A DNA stretch of 64,000 nt from Ceratotherium simum simum (lineage: Eukaryota > Chordata > Mammalia > Perissodactyla > Rhinocerotidae). The position numbers and the translations under genes were made by a program. Below, one piece after another: positions 48,172 through 58,004 of this stretch. Each line of letters starts with the position of its first letter. Within the stretch, counting starts at the first letter, position 1. The notes beneath the pieces were generated by a model, which was not told the origin of the DNA, did no database searches, and saw only the letters and a program-made list of their open reading frames with translations. The stretch spans positions 2,820,379 through 2,884,378 of the forward strand of contig NW_004454217.1 in assembly GCF_000283155.1 (NCBI RefSeq), read 5' to 3'.

Positions 48172-49727
48172 AATACAATTGTAAATATATATTCACCCAA
48201 TAATGAGACATCTAAATATATCAAGCAAATACTAATAGATCTGATGGAAGAAATAGAAAACAATACAATAATAGTAGGAGATTTCAATACTCCACTTTCA
48301 ACAATGGATAGATCATCCAGACAGAAAATTAATAAGGAAACATTGGACATGAACTATACTTTAGACCAAATGGATCTAATAGACATATACAGAACATGTC
48401 ATTGAAAAGCAGCAGATCTTAAGTGCAGATGGAATATTCTCCAAGACAGATGATACATTAGATTTTAAAATAAGCCTTAGAAAATTTAAGAAGATTGAAA
48501 TCATACAAGAATCTTCTGACTATAAGAGTATGAAACTATAAATCAATAACAGGAGGAATTCTGGAAAATTCAAAAATATGTGGAAATTAAACAAAACATT
48601 CCTGTACAAACAACAGGACAAAGAAGAGTTTAAAAGGAAATCAAAAATATCTTGAAACACGTAAAAATGGAAACACAACCTACCAAACTTATGGATTGCA
48701 GTAAAAGCAGTTCTAAGAGGAAAGTTAAAGTGATAAACACCTACATTAAGAAAACAAAAAGATCTCAAACAACCTAACTTTCCATGTCAAGAAACTAGAA
48801 AAAGAAGAACAAATTAATCCCAGGGTTAGCAGAAGGGAGGAAACAATGAAGATCAATCAACAAAATTAAAAGGCAACCTATGGAATGGAAGAAAATATTT
48901 GTTAATTACATATCAGATAGGGAGATAATATCCAATAAATAAAAGAACTCATACAGCTCAATATCAAAAAACAGACGATCCAATTAAAAAATGAGCAGAG
49001 GACCTGAATACATATTTTTCCAAAGAAGACATACAAACAACCAACAGGTAAATGAAAAGATGCTCAACATCACTAATCTTCAAGAAAATGCAAATCAAAC
49101 CCAGAGTAAGATATCGCCTCACATCTGTTAAAATGGCTGTTATCAAAAAGATAACAGCTAACAAATGTTGGTGAAGATGTGGAGAAAAGGGAGCCAAGAC
49201 ATGGGAATAATATAATGGAATATTATTCATACATAAAAAAGAAGGAAATCCTGCCCTTTGAGACAACATGGATGGACCTTGAGGGCATTATACTAAGCGA
49301 AATAAGTCAGACAGAGAAAGCCAAATACTGCAGGATCTCACTTATATGTGGAATCTAAAAAAGTCAAACTCATAGATACAGAGAGTGGAAGGGTCGTTGC
49401 TGGGGTCTGGAGGGTGGAGGAATTGGGGAAATGTTGATTAAAGGGTACAAACTTCCAGTTATAAGATGAATAAGTTTTGGGAATCTAATGTAGAGCATGG
49501 TGACTGTAGTTAACAATAGTGTACATATACTTGAATATAATTAAAAAAATAGATCTTAAATGTTCTCCACACCAAAAAAAAAGGTAATTATGTGAAGTAA
49601 TGGAGGTTTTAATTAACTTTATTGTGGTAATCATTTTGCAACATATCCATGTATGAAATCATCATGTTGTATCCCTTAAACTAATGTTACATGTAAATTA
49701 TATCTCAGTAGGGCTGGAAAAATAAGA
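48172..49727 (+). repeat. L1 copy (sense): ORF2 pieces and 3' UTR with internal deletions
   Basis: The first part (48172-48405) translates as a stretch of the L1 ORF2 endonuclease domain, including the 'VGDFNTPLS' motif. It continues, with frameshifts, through the linker to about 48870, jumps to the C-terminal part of ORF2 (48880-49200) and again to the ORF2 end and 3' UTR (49205-49727, 'gacaacatggatggaccttg', 'ctcacttatatgtggaatct'). Reverse transcriptase is mostly deleted. It is 5'-truncated and inactive. Confidence 0.85.
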
Positions 49728-49759
49728 ATTTATACTTTTTCTATATGGAAATTAAACTA

Positions 49760-50870
49760 AGTTAAATGACAAGCGCAGCCTGGGAAACACTTGCAACTGA
49801 AAAACACAAACCTAATATCCAGGCACAATTTTTAAATTACTGAAAATAAATAAGAAAAAGGCAAACGACTCGATAAAATTAGGCCAATATTACAAGACAT
49901 TTCACTGGAGAAAAAATAACATAGCCAATAAACACAAAAATATTTTTCCTAAGTATTAACCAGGGAAATGCAAATTAAAATGTAAGTTAGTTCTAGCCAC
50001 GGAGAGTGAAAGGGATCACGTAAGCATATAAGAAAATCACAGGAATACGAGATGTTTGCTGTACTTGCATCCAAGAAAAGATGCTTTCTTAAAACTCAAA
50101 TCAGCAACAACAAAACCAGATAATTCAATGACAAAAATGGCCTAAAATTATGCAAAGCGTCACTAAGCATATGTAAAGGAGGTCAACTTCACTAGTCATT
50201 AGGGAAAACCATATCAAAATTACTAGATGTCACTACACACCCATTATTACTATCTCAGATAAAAAAAGGCAGAAGATTACCAAGTGTTGACAAAGAAGAA
50301 TTTGATTGGATGATAAATTTGTAAAACCACTTTGGAAAAGTGTTTGGCAGTGTCTATTACAACTAAATATATCCATACCTTATGACACAGAAATTTTATT
50401 CCTAGGAATATGTTCAAAAGAAATATGCACACATGTTTACCAAAAAATGTGTACTAGAATGGTGACTGCAGCAATATTCACAAAAACTTTAAACTGGAAA
50501 CTACTCAAATAGCAATCAACTGTAGAATAGATAAACATATTGAGGTACAGTAACACAGTGGCAATGAGAGTGAATAAACTACAACTTCACAGACAGTGTG
50601 AATTATTTCAAAAACATAAGGTTGAGCAAAAGAAGCAAACAGAGGGGTTAATATTATGTAATTCTATTCATACAAAGTACAAAAAATAGGCAGTACTAAT
50701 ACATGCTTTTAGAAATTAGGATAGTGCTTACCTCTACTGGGAATGGCTAGTGAATTGGAAGCATGAAAAAAGTAAAAAGAACCAAAAAATTCCTCCTAAT
50801 TAGTAACTAATTTACAAACATGCCCTTTTCTGAATTTATATATTAGAAGAAAAATATTTTTTAAAAGAAT
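49760..50870 (+). repeat. Older L1M 3' fragments (sense)
   Basis: Two overlapping parts of the L1 ORF2 C-terminal and 3' region follow in the same orientation. The first is 49760-49985 ('aagacatttcactggag', 'accagggaaatgcaaattaa'). The second is 50090-50870 ('cttcactagtcattagggaa', 'aagtgtttggcagtgtctat', 'gaattggaagcatgaaaaaa'). The same ORF2 segment appears in both, so they are separate insertions or a duplication. The frame at 50306-50512 is L1-derived. Confidence 0.65.
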
Positions 50871-50899
50871 ACGGTTATTGAGTTAGCTAGAATGTGAAG

Positions 50900-51240
50900 A
50901 TATGTGTATTCTGATACAGGCTGATGGGTATATAAAAGGGCAAAGCCATATCAAAGGTGCATTTAGCAGCCTTATGAAAATTAAAAATGTACACATCCTG
51001 CAACCCATTAGTTCTACTCTATCCTCAAGAATAGTTGCACGTATCCAGGAGGACTATAAAAGAATATGCATTTCAGATTATTTTTTAAATTGTACATTAA
51101 AACCTTTTATACCCACTACTAGGTCTTGGCTAAATTAAATATACTATATGCATTTCATACATGAAATACACTTTGTAGCAATTGAAATAATTAACTAGAC
51201 AAATGGACATGGAATATACTCTGTGATATTATGGGAAAAA
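50900..51240 (+). repeat. L1M 3' fragment (sense), third in the series
   Basis: It repeats the L1 3' order once more: 'tacacatcctgcaacccatt', 'agttctactctatcctcaag', then a tract near 51160-51240 ending 'gacatggaatatactctgtg'. Diverged, but the position of each word fits. Confidence 0.5.
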
Positions 51241-51344
51241 ATAGATATTTTTCTATAAAAGCAACTATTTTTAAAAACTAAAAAAATTATTAAAATTATA
51301 ATTTTTTGTCATATTATAATTTAATTGTATATTGAAATATAATA

Positions 51345-52323
51345 CAGACATGCACCACGTGACCTTTCAGTCAATGATGGACCACATAATATGACGGTGG
51401 TCTCACTAGATTATAATGTAGCTGAAAAATTCCTATTGCTTAGTGACATCGTAGCTGTCCTAACATGGTAGCACAATGCATTGCTCACATGTTTGTGTGA
51501 TGCTGGTGACAGCTCCATGCATGTTATTACCCCTGAGGACCTTCCAGTGGGACAAGATGTGGAGGTGGAGGTGGAAGATAGGGATACTGATGATCGTGAC
51601 CTTGTGGAGGCCCAGACTAATGGGTGTGTTTGGTCTTAGTTTTTAACAAAAAACCTTAAAAAGTAAAAAATAAAAAAAAAAAAAAAATTAAAAGTAGAAA
51701 AAGCTCATAGAATAAGGATATAAAGAAAGAAAATATTTTTGTACAGCTGTACAATGTGTTTGTGTTTTAAGCTGTTATTACAAGAGTCAAAAGTTTAAAA
51801 AAATTAAGAAGTTTATAAAGTAAAAAAGTTACAGTAAGCTAAGGCTAATATACTACTGAAGAAAGAAAACTATTATTTTTATAAATTTAGTGTAGCCTAA
51901 GTGTATAAAGTCTAGAGTAGTGTACAGTAATGTCCTAGGTCTTCTCATTCACTCACCACTCACTCGCTGACTCACCCAGAGCAACTTCCGGTCCTGCAAG
52001 CTCCATTCATGGTAAGTGCTCTATACAGGTGTACCATTTTTTATCTTTTATACCATATTTTTATTGTACCTTTCTAGATATGCTTAGATATGTTTAGATA
52101 GACAAATACCATTGTGTTGCAACTGCCTGCAATATTCAGTGTAGCAACATGCTGTACAGGTTTGTAGCCCAGGAGCAATAGTCTATAACATATAGCCTAG
52201 GTGTGTAGTAGACTATACCGTCTAGGTTTGTGTAAGTACCCTCTATGATGTTAGCACAACAACGAAATTGCTTAATGGTGCATTTCTCAGAACATATCCC
52301 TGTTGTTAAGGGATGCATGACTG
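51345..52323 (+). mobile_element. Tigger-like (pogo/Tc1-mariner) DNA transposon, 979 bp
   Basis: It begins CAGACATGCACC and ends with the complement of CAGTCATGCATC, so terminal repeats agree at 10 of 12 positions before diverging. The left flank is TA (51343-51344). The right is CA (52324-52325), consistent with one mutation in a TA duplication. Interior landmarks such as 'ttgcttagtgacatcgtagc', 'gtgtagcctaagtgtataaa' and 'gttctgag'-complement tracts fit a Tigger-type element. It is too short for a full transposase. Confidence 0.75.
51517..51639 (+). pseudogene. Remnant coding tail inside the Tigger-like element
   Basis: An open stretch of 40 codons ends at a TAG. It is rich in Asp, Glu and Val, with repeated 'VEVEVED'-like acidic codons. 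Acidic C-terminal ends are common in Tigger-type transposases. I infer that it is the last part of a deleted transposase gene, but have no alignment to prove it. Confidence 0.4.
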
Positions 52324-52329
52324 CACAAA

Positions 52330-52800
52330 TATATAAAATGTATTATATTAATTAATTTATATTTTATCACACTTAATGCATTTATATTACACAATACTCA
52401 TAATTTTAATTTAAAAATTAAAACAGGCCCATAATCTGTAAGCAATAGTGTTAGAAAACATACCTGCATACACTTACATACACAGATATATATACACATA
52501 CATATGATTATTAACATAAACATTATGTATAAATACATATATTCAATTTTTTAAAAAATATTGTTCAAGACAACATATATTTATAAAATTTGATTCTTAA
52601 ATCTCAGATTACAGAAAACAAAACTATAATGTAAGATATTGACAAAAATAAATGTATAAAATATTTCCCATTTTATACTGTGAACAAACCAACATATACT
52701 TTTTGTTTTTACAGAAATGATAAGAAGCTTTGTTCAAAATAATTTGTCAAAAATTTCTAAGTAAAACACCGTCTATTGAAGAAAGTGTAATATACAAATA
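52330..52800. other. Unassigned, very AT-rich
   Basis: TATA and ACACATA words around 52480-52520 are low complexity. Nothing else recognised. Confidence 0.5.
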
Positions 52801-52820
52801 CCAAATATCTAGGGAAATAC

Positions 52821-52930
52821 TTTCCAGTCGGGCTGATGTTTTTTCCCTCTTAATATTTGATCTGTTTGCAGACTGTCGCCTTTACTATCCTCTATATAAT
52901 AAAATATACCTTCGGTCAAAAAAAAAAAAA
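52821..52930 (+). mobile_element. Mini-retrocopy of an unidentified polyadenylated transcript
   Basis: A 97-base insert (52821-52917) is followed by about 13 A residues. The whole is flanked by a perfect 18-bp direct repeat, AAATATCTAGGGAAATAC, at 52803-52820 and 52929-52946. A canonical AATAAA (52898-52903) lies 14 bases before the A-tail. These are the marks of L1-mediated retroposition of a heavily 5'-truncated mRNA or 3' UTR. It is not ERE, MIR or L1. The parent transcript is not recognised. The perfect repeat suggests a fairly young event. Confidence 0.85.
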
Positions 52931-52946
52931 ATATCTAGGGAAATAC

Positions 52947-53740
52947 AGAGGGTAAGCACAAAAGGATAAAAAAGAATTATAATGAGCAAAAAAATAAAAC
53001 ATGAAACGTGATGCAAATTTCAGGAAAAATTTTTTTCATCTCCTAAAATTGTAAATGGGCTAAAATCACCTCCAAAATGGCAAAACCTCTATGTTTAGAG
53101 TAAAAGTTAATATCCAACCCTGTGATATCCATAAAAGTTTTGTTTAAACCAACGTCACATAGGAAGTTTGATGATAAAAAGTTAGTTATATGTCTAGATC
53201 CACCTAACTTGACATTTTATATTCATCAGGTATATATTACAATAATCATTTATATATAATGTATATTTATGTATATGTACATCAAAAAGAACAAGAAGGA
53301 TAGTGACAAATTAACGTCACTGTAAGAGTTAATTCAGAAAGGCTTATTGATACTAACATATGCAAGTTTTAATAAGCAAAATAAAGTACTTTAAGAAATA
53401 TTGTTATTTAAGAAATATTATCTTATATAATTCTTGAGTCAAAGAAGAAATACATACTCAAGTTACCAATTATTTATTAACTAGTGAGAGCAGAATCATA
53501 TATATGAAAATCCATAGTATATATTCAAGATGGTTTTATCAGCAAACACTTAACAATAAATTTATGTCATTATAATATGAGTAAAAAAAAAAAGAATAGT
53601 CTTGTTCACACATAAAGAGAAACCAGATTTTATGTATTTTAATAACCACCATAACTTTCAAACATGCTTTGTGACTTTCTGGAATTTAACATGTACAAAA
53701 ATGAAACATGTTAAGAAGGAAGAAATATTTTTACAAATAT
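52947..53740. other. Unassigned AT-rich non-coding sequence
   Basis: No gene or repeat family recognised. Confidence 0.5.
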
Positions 53741-53744
53741 AAGT

Positions 53745-53870
53745 TAATTTTTCCCTCCTTTCTCTTTTGTTCTTTATAGTCCACGTCTCTCCCCCTTTCA
53801 TTCCTCCTTCTTTCCCTCTTCTTTCCTCCCTTCTTCTTTCCTGCCTTCCCTTCCTTCCTTTCTGCATAAA
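53745..53870. repeat. Polypyrimidine tract
   Basis: About 125 bp almost only of C and T on the plus strand, in irregular TTCC, CTTT and TCCC words, with a short break at 53768-53790. The minus-strand frame at 53658-53867 is its Arg/Glu/Gly-rich shadow and not a gene. Confidence 0.85.
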
Positions 53871-53874
53871 CCTC

Positions 53875-54475
53875 TTTTCCTGATTCTAGCTTATTTAAGC
53901 AGGAAGAGAGAAGCAGGACAGAGTGACAGGAGCTCAGTGTTCTCCCGTGCCTCTCAGGAAATAGTCAATGCTCCCTCATGAACCCGCAGCTTATCAGCTC
54001 AGGAAAAGTGATTACAAAATTGGGTTTCGGTTTATTAGCGATTTAACTTGCAAATTGCCTTTTTGCCTCCCTGGGATTGAGCTAAGGCTATTAGAAGTAG
54101 AGTTGGACAATTCCCTCTTGCTACTCTGCTTAAGTTTTGACATTTCATTATACACATCTTTAATTTTTTTTTTTTTTTTTTAACAAAGGAAACCGAGAAA
54201 GAAAATATCACTGAAATGTTGTTTGGATTCTTTAAAAAAAAAAAAAAAATACATATATATATGTATATATATTTTTTCTTTACATTCCTTGCTCAGAGTC
54301 TTAACAGAATCATTTCAGAGATTTTTAATGGATGCACCTGGAGGCCAGACATTAAGGATAAAAACACCATCACTATCGGCATTAAGAAAGCAGGCCTCCA
54401 CATGCCTAACAATAGAACAGCAGAGAATGCCAAGGTTGGTGTATAAGAAATACAAAGGGATATGAAAACATAGAA
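53875..54475. other. Unassigned, with facing T18 and A16 runs
   Basis: A run of 18 T (54164-54181) and a run of 16 A (54234-54249) lie 52 bp apart and face each other, so one strand could fold into a hairpin. A TATATATATGTATATATAT-like tract follows at 54250-54275. No TSD links the two runs, and neither clearly ends a known SINE. Overlapping frames here are chance. Confidence 0.5.
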
Positions 54476-54479
54476 GAAC

Positions 54480-55130
54480 AAGAATTTAATTACAACTCAG
54501 GGCATCAAGTTGAAAGTGGCATTTGAATTGCCCTTGAAAGTGATAGATCCGATGTAAATAACTGGGGAGCAAGGCATACAAAACCTCTCTGAGCAGGGAA
54601 GCAGGGACAGCATAAGGCATAGAGGCAGGGAGAACAGGGTCTTCTAGTCAGAGCACAGGAGTTAAGAATCCCGGCTCTGACACTCCTGGGCCCTGTGACA
54701 AAGTTTCTGTCCTGCGAATGGAACAGTGAGTGTAATAGTGGTATCTAAATTACGGGAGTGTTAGGAAGATTACATGAGAAAATGGATTCTAAAATGCTTA
54801 GCATAGTCCCTGGAGCATGAGGAGCACTTACTGGACTAAAGTTGTTATTTGTATGGCAATTAAGAAAATAGTGAGAACTTTGGTATATTTGCACCAGAGT
54901 TGTTGGGAAATTGGTGTATTTAGAAACTTAAGATAGAGCCAAAGTGTGGAGGCCTTGAATATTTTATTTACTGGTATAATTTTGAGCATAGTAAAGGCAT
55001 GGTCACACATGTATTTAAAAAGTAGTCATTGGGAAGTTCTGGCATGTGTAGAAGAGGAAAAAGATTAGTGACAAAAGTCAGATGGGAAGTGTCTAAAAAG
55101 CCTGGAAAATGTAGAACAAAAAGAAAAGTC
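54480..55130 (-). repeat. LINE2 (antisense), split by a MIR
   Basis: The left part (54480-54635) reads 'agtggcatttgaattgccct', 'agcaaggcatacaaaacctc' and 'gcaggg' tracts. The right part (54850-55130) reads 'tgtggaggccttgaatattt' and 'gagcatagtaaaggcatggt'. These are consecutive antisense LINE2 landmarks, with a MIR between them. Confidence 0.55.
54636..54848 (+). repeat. MIR SINE (sense), nested in LINE2
   Basis: Nearly complete MIR: 'gtcagagcacaggagttaag', 'aatcccggctctgacactcc', 'cctgtgacaaagtttctgtc', 'taatagtggtatctaaatta', 'aggaagattacatgagaaaa', 'aatgcttagcatagtccctg'. Confidence 0.75.
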
Positions 55131-55214
55131 ACTAAGAATGAGCGAGTGAATATGTTTGTGGTAAGAAAAGTCTCTCAGTATTTAGGATGATGAGGATAAT
55201 AACATTTTCCTCTA

Positions 55215-55470
55215 ACATTCATTTAAAAATACTTCTTGAGCTCTTGCCGTGTTCTAACCACTGTTCCAGGAGCTCGAGGTGTAGAAGAGGCACAAGTCCT
55301 CATGCAGCTTACATTCAATTAGGAGATGACACGTATTAGAAACACAGTTGATAGAAAAACAAATAATTTCAGATGTAGTAAGTGTAACGAATATTTTAAC
55401 AGAAACATTTTAAAGAGATAAATAGTGACAAAGATAAATAAAAAGACAGGCTACTTTAGATAGCCTGGAC
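55215..55470 (-). repeat. LINE2 3' end (antisense)
   Basis: The plus strand reads the complement of the LINE2 end: 'catttaaaaatacttcttga', 'gctcttgccgtgttctaacc', 'actgttccaggagctcgagg', 'gcagcttacattcaattagg'. It starts a second LINE2 insertion beside the one at 54480-55130. Confidence 0.65.
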
Positions 55471-55626
55471 AGGTAAGCAGACTTACACACTTTATATTAT
55501 ACTTGTAATTGAGGACAAGTTCTATGAAGATAAAGATTTAAACAATTTTTCCTTGAGTTTTACTAGTTTCATAAGTAATTCACATCCTCTACTAAAGGCC
55601 AGAACACATCTTCAGAAGTTTGCAAT

Positions 55627-56292
55627 TGTGGGAGATCAAGATTTGGCCATCCTAAAATATATCTCTTTACCTTGATTGTTTTCTCTGAGGGACATTTGAC
55701 CTCCCCCACTCACTGCCTAAAGAATTTGACATGGTGGCTCCTTCCTGGAACAGATCTTCTATCATGATGGCTGTAAAGATAATGTAGGATAAATGTTACA
55801 ATAGGAAAGGCACCAACAAGCCCATCTTATCAGAAGTTCTGTCTCTCTGGCCACATTCTCTGGATGGCCCTGCAAGGAGTTGCCAGACAAACATTTACAT
55901 TTATAATGGAAATCTCCATTTGTAAAGGTATCTCCCTCTCTGTTTTGGGAAGAGGGGGGGATGGCCTCATTTCTAGAGGCTTATCAATGTGGAAGGTGAG
56001 GTCTTAAATCTGCATAATAACCTTACTCTTGTTTACTGTGCTTTAGTGGTAATCTCCTGTAACTGACTCCCCCCACCCCCAACATCCTCCTTTGTCGTTG
56101 GCTGAACGTGGTATTTAAGACAAGAATTTCTGCTATTGTGTTGAGAAACGCAGTGTCCCTGGTTTCTCCCATGTATACATGTTATTAAACTTGGTATTAT
56201 TTTCTCCTGCTAACCTGTCTTGTTAATTATTTGGCCAGCCATAAGAACCTTAAGGAAAAGGGCAGAGGGAGATTCTCCCTCTTCCCCCGACA
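55627..56292 (+). mobile_element. Solo LTR of an ERV1-type endogenous retrovirus
   Basis: A 666-bp element begins TGTGGGAG and ends CCCCGACA, giving TG...CA termini with the short inverted repeat TGT/ACA. It is flanked by the direct repeat CAAT (55623-55626 and 56293-56296). A 4-bp duplication is typical of gammaretrovirus-like integration. It has a TATA-like box and polyadenylation signal in the right order. No interior retroviral sequence, primer-binding site or second LTR lies nearby, so it is a solo LTR left by recombination. The subfamily is not identified. Confidence 0.85.
56112..56189 (+). promoter_or_regulatory. LTR core promoter and polyadenylation signal
   Basis: The TATA-like 'tatttaag' (56112-56119) is followed about 70 bases later by 'attaaa' (56184-56189). 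This is the U3/R/U5 order expected of an LTR and supports the sense orientation. Activity cannot be judged. Confidence 0.55.
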
Positions 56293-56491
56293 CAATTAAG
56301 GCACGGGGAATTGAGTAGAGAAAATATCGTGCCATTTCCAACCCTGCTAAGATATCATTTTATTTGCTTTAAATAAGTTTATGGACCAAAAATAACAGAG
56401 TTGTTTGGTCTTAAATTTCCGAGGTTCTGCATTTTAAGATAGTCTAAGCCTGTTTCATGCTTCTGATTATTTAACACTTGAATATCAATCT

Positions 56492-56564
56492 TCCCTCCCT
56501 TCTTTCCTTCCTTCCTTCCTTCTTTCCTTCCTTTTTCTTTCTCTCTCTCTCTTTCTTTCCCTCT
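56492..56564. repeat. (TTCC)n and (CT)n microsatellite
   Basis: About 70 bp of TTCC units, then CTTT and CTCT units on the plus strand. It lies right at the 3' side of the antisense L1 fragment. The minus-strand frame 56379-56597 is its Lys/Glu/Gly-rich shadow. Confidence 0.9.
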
Positions 56565-57122
56565 AGCTGTTAATTTCTCTTTAAGTACTGTCTTCACTGC
56601 ATCCTATAAGTTTTGGTATGTTATGTTCTCATTTCCATTTGTCTCAAAGTATTTTCTAATTTCCCTTGTGACTTCTTCTTTGACTCACTGGTTGTTTAAG
56701 AAAGTGTTGTTTAATTTCCACATATTTGTGAATTTTCCAGTTTTCTTTGTTGTTGATTTCTAGTTTCATTCCAAGTTGTTGGAGAAGATACTTTGTACAA
56801 CTTCATTTTTTTAAAATTCATTGGGACTTGTTCGTTACCTAACATACGATCTATCTTGGAGAATGTTTCACGTGCATTTGAGAAGAAGGAGTTCTGCTCT
56901 TGTTGTGGGGAGCATTCTATAAATGTCCATTAGGTCTAGTTTGTTTATAGTGTTGGTCAAGTCCTCTATTTCCTTATTGATCTTCTATGTAAATGTTCTA
57001 TCTATTATTGATAGTGGTATATTGAAGTCTCCAACTATTATTGTAGATCTGTCTATTTCTCCTTATAATTCTGTCATTTTTTTATGTTATATATTTTGGG
57101 GTTCTGTTGTTTGGCACACATG
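56565..57122 (-). repeat. L1 ORF2 fragment (antisense)
   Basis: The complement reads through the L1 ORF2 linker and endonuclease region. On the plus strand one sees 'tttaatttccacatatttgt', 'gaattttccagttttctttg', 'gtgcatttgagaagaaggag' and 'tccaactattattgtagatc'. This covers the same part of ORF2 as 48172-48870 on the other strand. Both ends are truncated and there is no L1 3' UTR or poly-A. The frame at 56923-57270 runs antisense through it. Confidence 0.85.
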
Positions 57123-57800
57123 GCTTTCTAAATACCTTGTAAAAGATACAAATGCTTTCGATTGTCCTAATTTCCCAAAGACTCTCCCCCAGCTTTTCCT
57201 CCTAGGTCTTTGGTGGTCTATTGTGTGTCTCAACCATAATCTTTTGCCCCAGGTGTCTGTGAATAGTTAGTTCTACTTGCAGTACTTTCCAGCTATGCTC
57301 AAGGCTTTTCTGGTCTAAGTTCTGTTTAGGCAAACCAGATCTGAGCACTCGCACAGCCCTTCAGGTAGTCCCAGACAGTACAGAACAGACGGACTCAATA
57401 ATTTGCAAATAAGATCTGTTGTCCTCACTCTGGTACCTGGAACTAGAGTCCCACACTGGGAACGTGATCTGCCCCTGCCATGGCTCCAGGGAGGGAGTGA
57501 GGCAAGGGCAAATTAAAACAGAAGAAACCTTTCCCAATGTTTTCAAGTTGCCTTTTTCTTGATTCAGTATTCACAGGTTGTTATAAATCCTTGACTGTTT
57601 TCCAGAGTTTTGACAAAGCTAGTTCTGTGAAAGTTGGTTCTGACATTTTCTGGTTTTGTTTTTCTTTTTGATGTTTCTGTGGCGTTACAGAGCTTAGAGC
57701 AACCTGCTCCGTCATTATGCTGATGTCATTGCTCCGGAGTCTGTGATTTAATTAGGTCTGTAGCTGTTACTGCTCCCTCCAAAAGTTTGAGAAATGCCAA
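57123..57800. other. Unassigned, possibly more L1-related sequence
   Basis: Moderately GC-richer than its surroundings and directly adjacent to the antisense L1. It could be an upstream part of the same L1, but I cannot match it with confidence. No exon is recognised. Confidence 0.3.
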
Positions 57801-57805
57801 ATATT

Positions 57806-58003
57806 GGATAAGAACCTTAGCTTAAAACAGAAATATGGGTTTACAATTCTCTCATTCATAAACTGTGTGATTTTGGAAGGATTATTTAATCTCTCTGACT
57901 TAATTTTTAGTGTATGTAATCTACAGTGTTATTTATAAACTATATTTAGGACAAAATGCAAATATTAAGTACCTAAAAATAAAAGTATTCAATAAATATT
58001 ATT
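57806..58003 (+). repeat. MIR SINE (sense)
   Basis: A decayed MIR: 'ataaactgtgtgattttgga', 'aggattatttaatctctctg', 'acttaatttttagtgtatg', 'agtacctaaaaataaaagta', 'ttcaataaatatt'. Order is preserved. Confidence 0.6.
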
Positions 58004-58004
58004 T

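Noticed and set aside
48157..48405. Open frame with a recognisable endonuclease-like protein
   Set aside because: It is a fragment of L1 ORF2, not a host gene; the reading frame breaks downstream and most of the reverse transcriptase is missing.
53658..53867. Arg/Glu/Gly-rich minus-strand open frame
   Set aside because: It is the shadow of a polypyrimidine tract; 56379-56597 is the same case.
56923..57270. 115-codon hydrophobic-looking open frame
   Set aside because: It is antisense to L1 ORF2 over most of its length.
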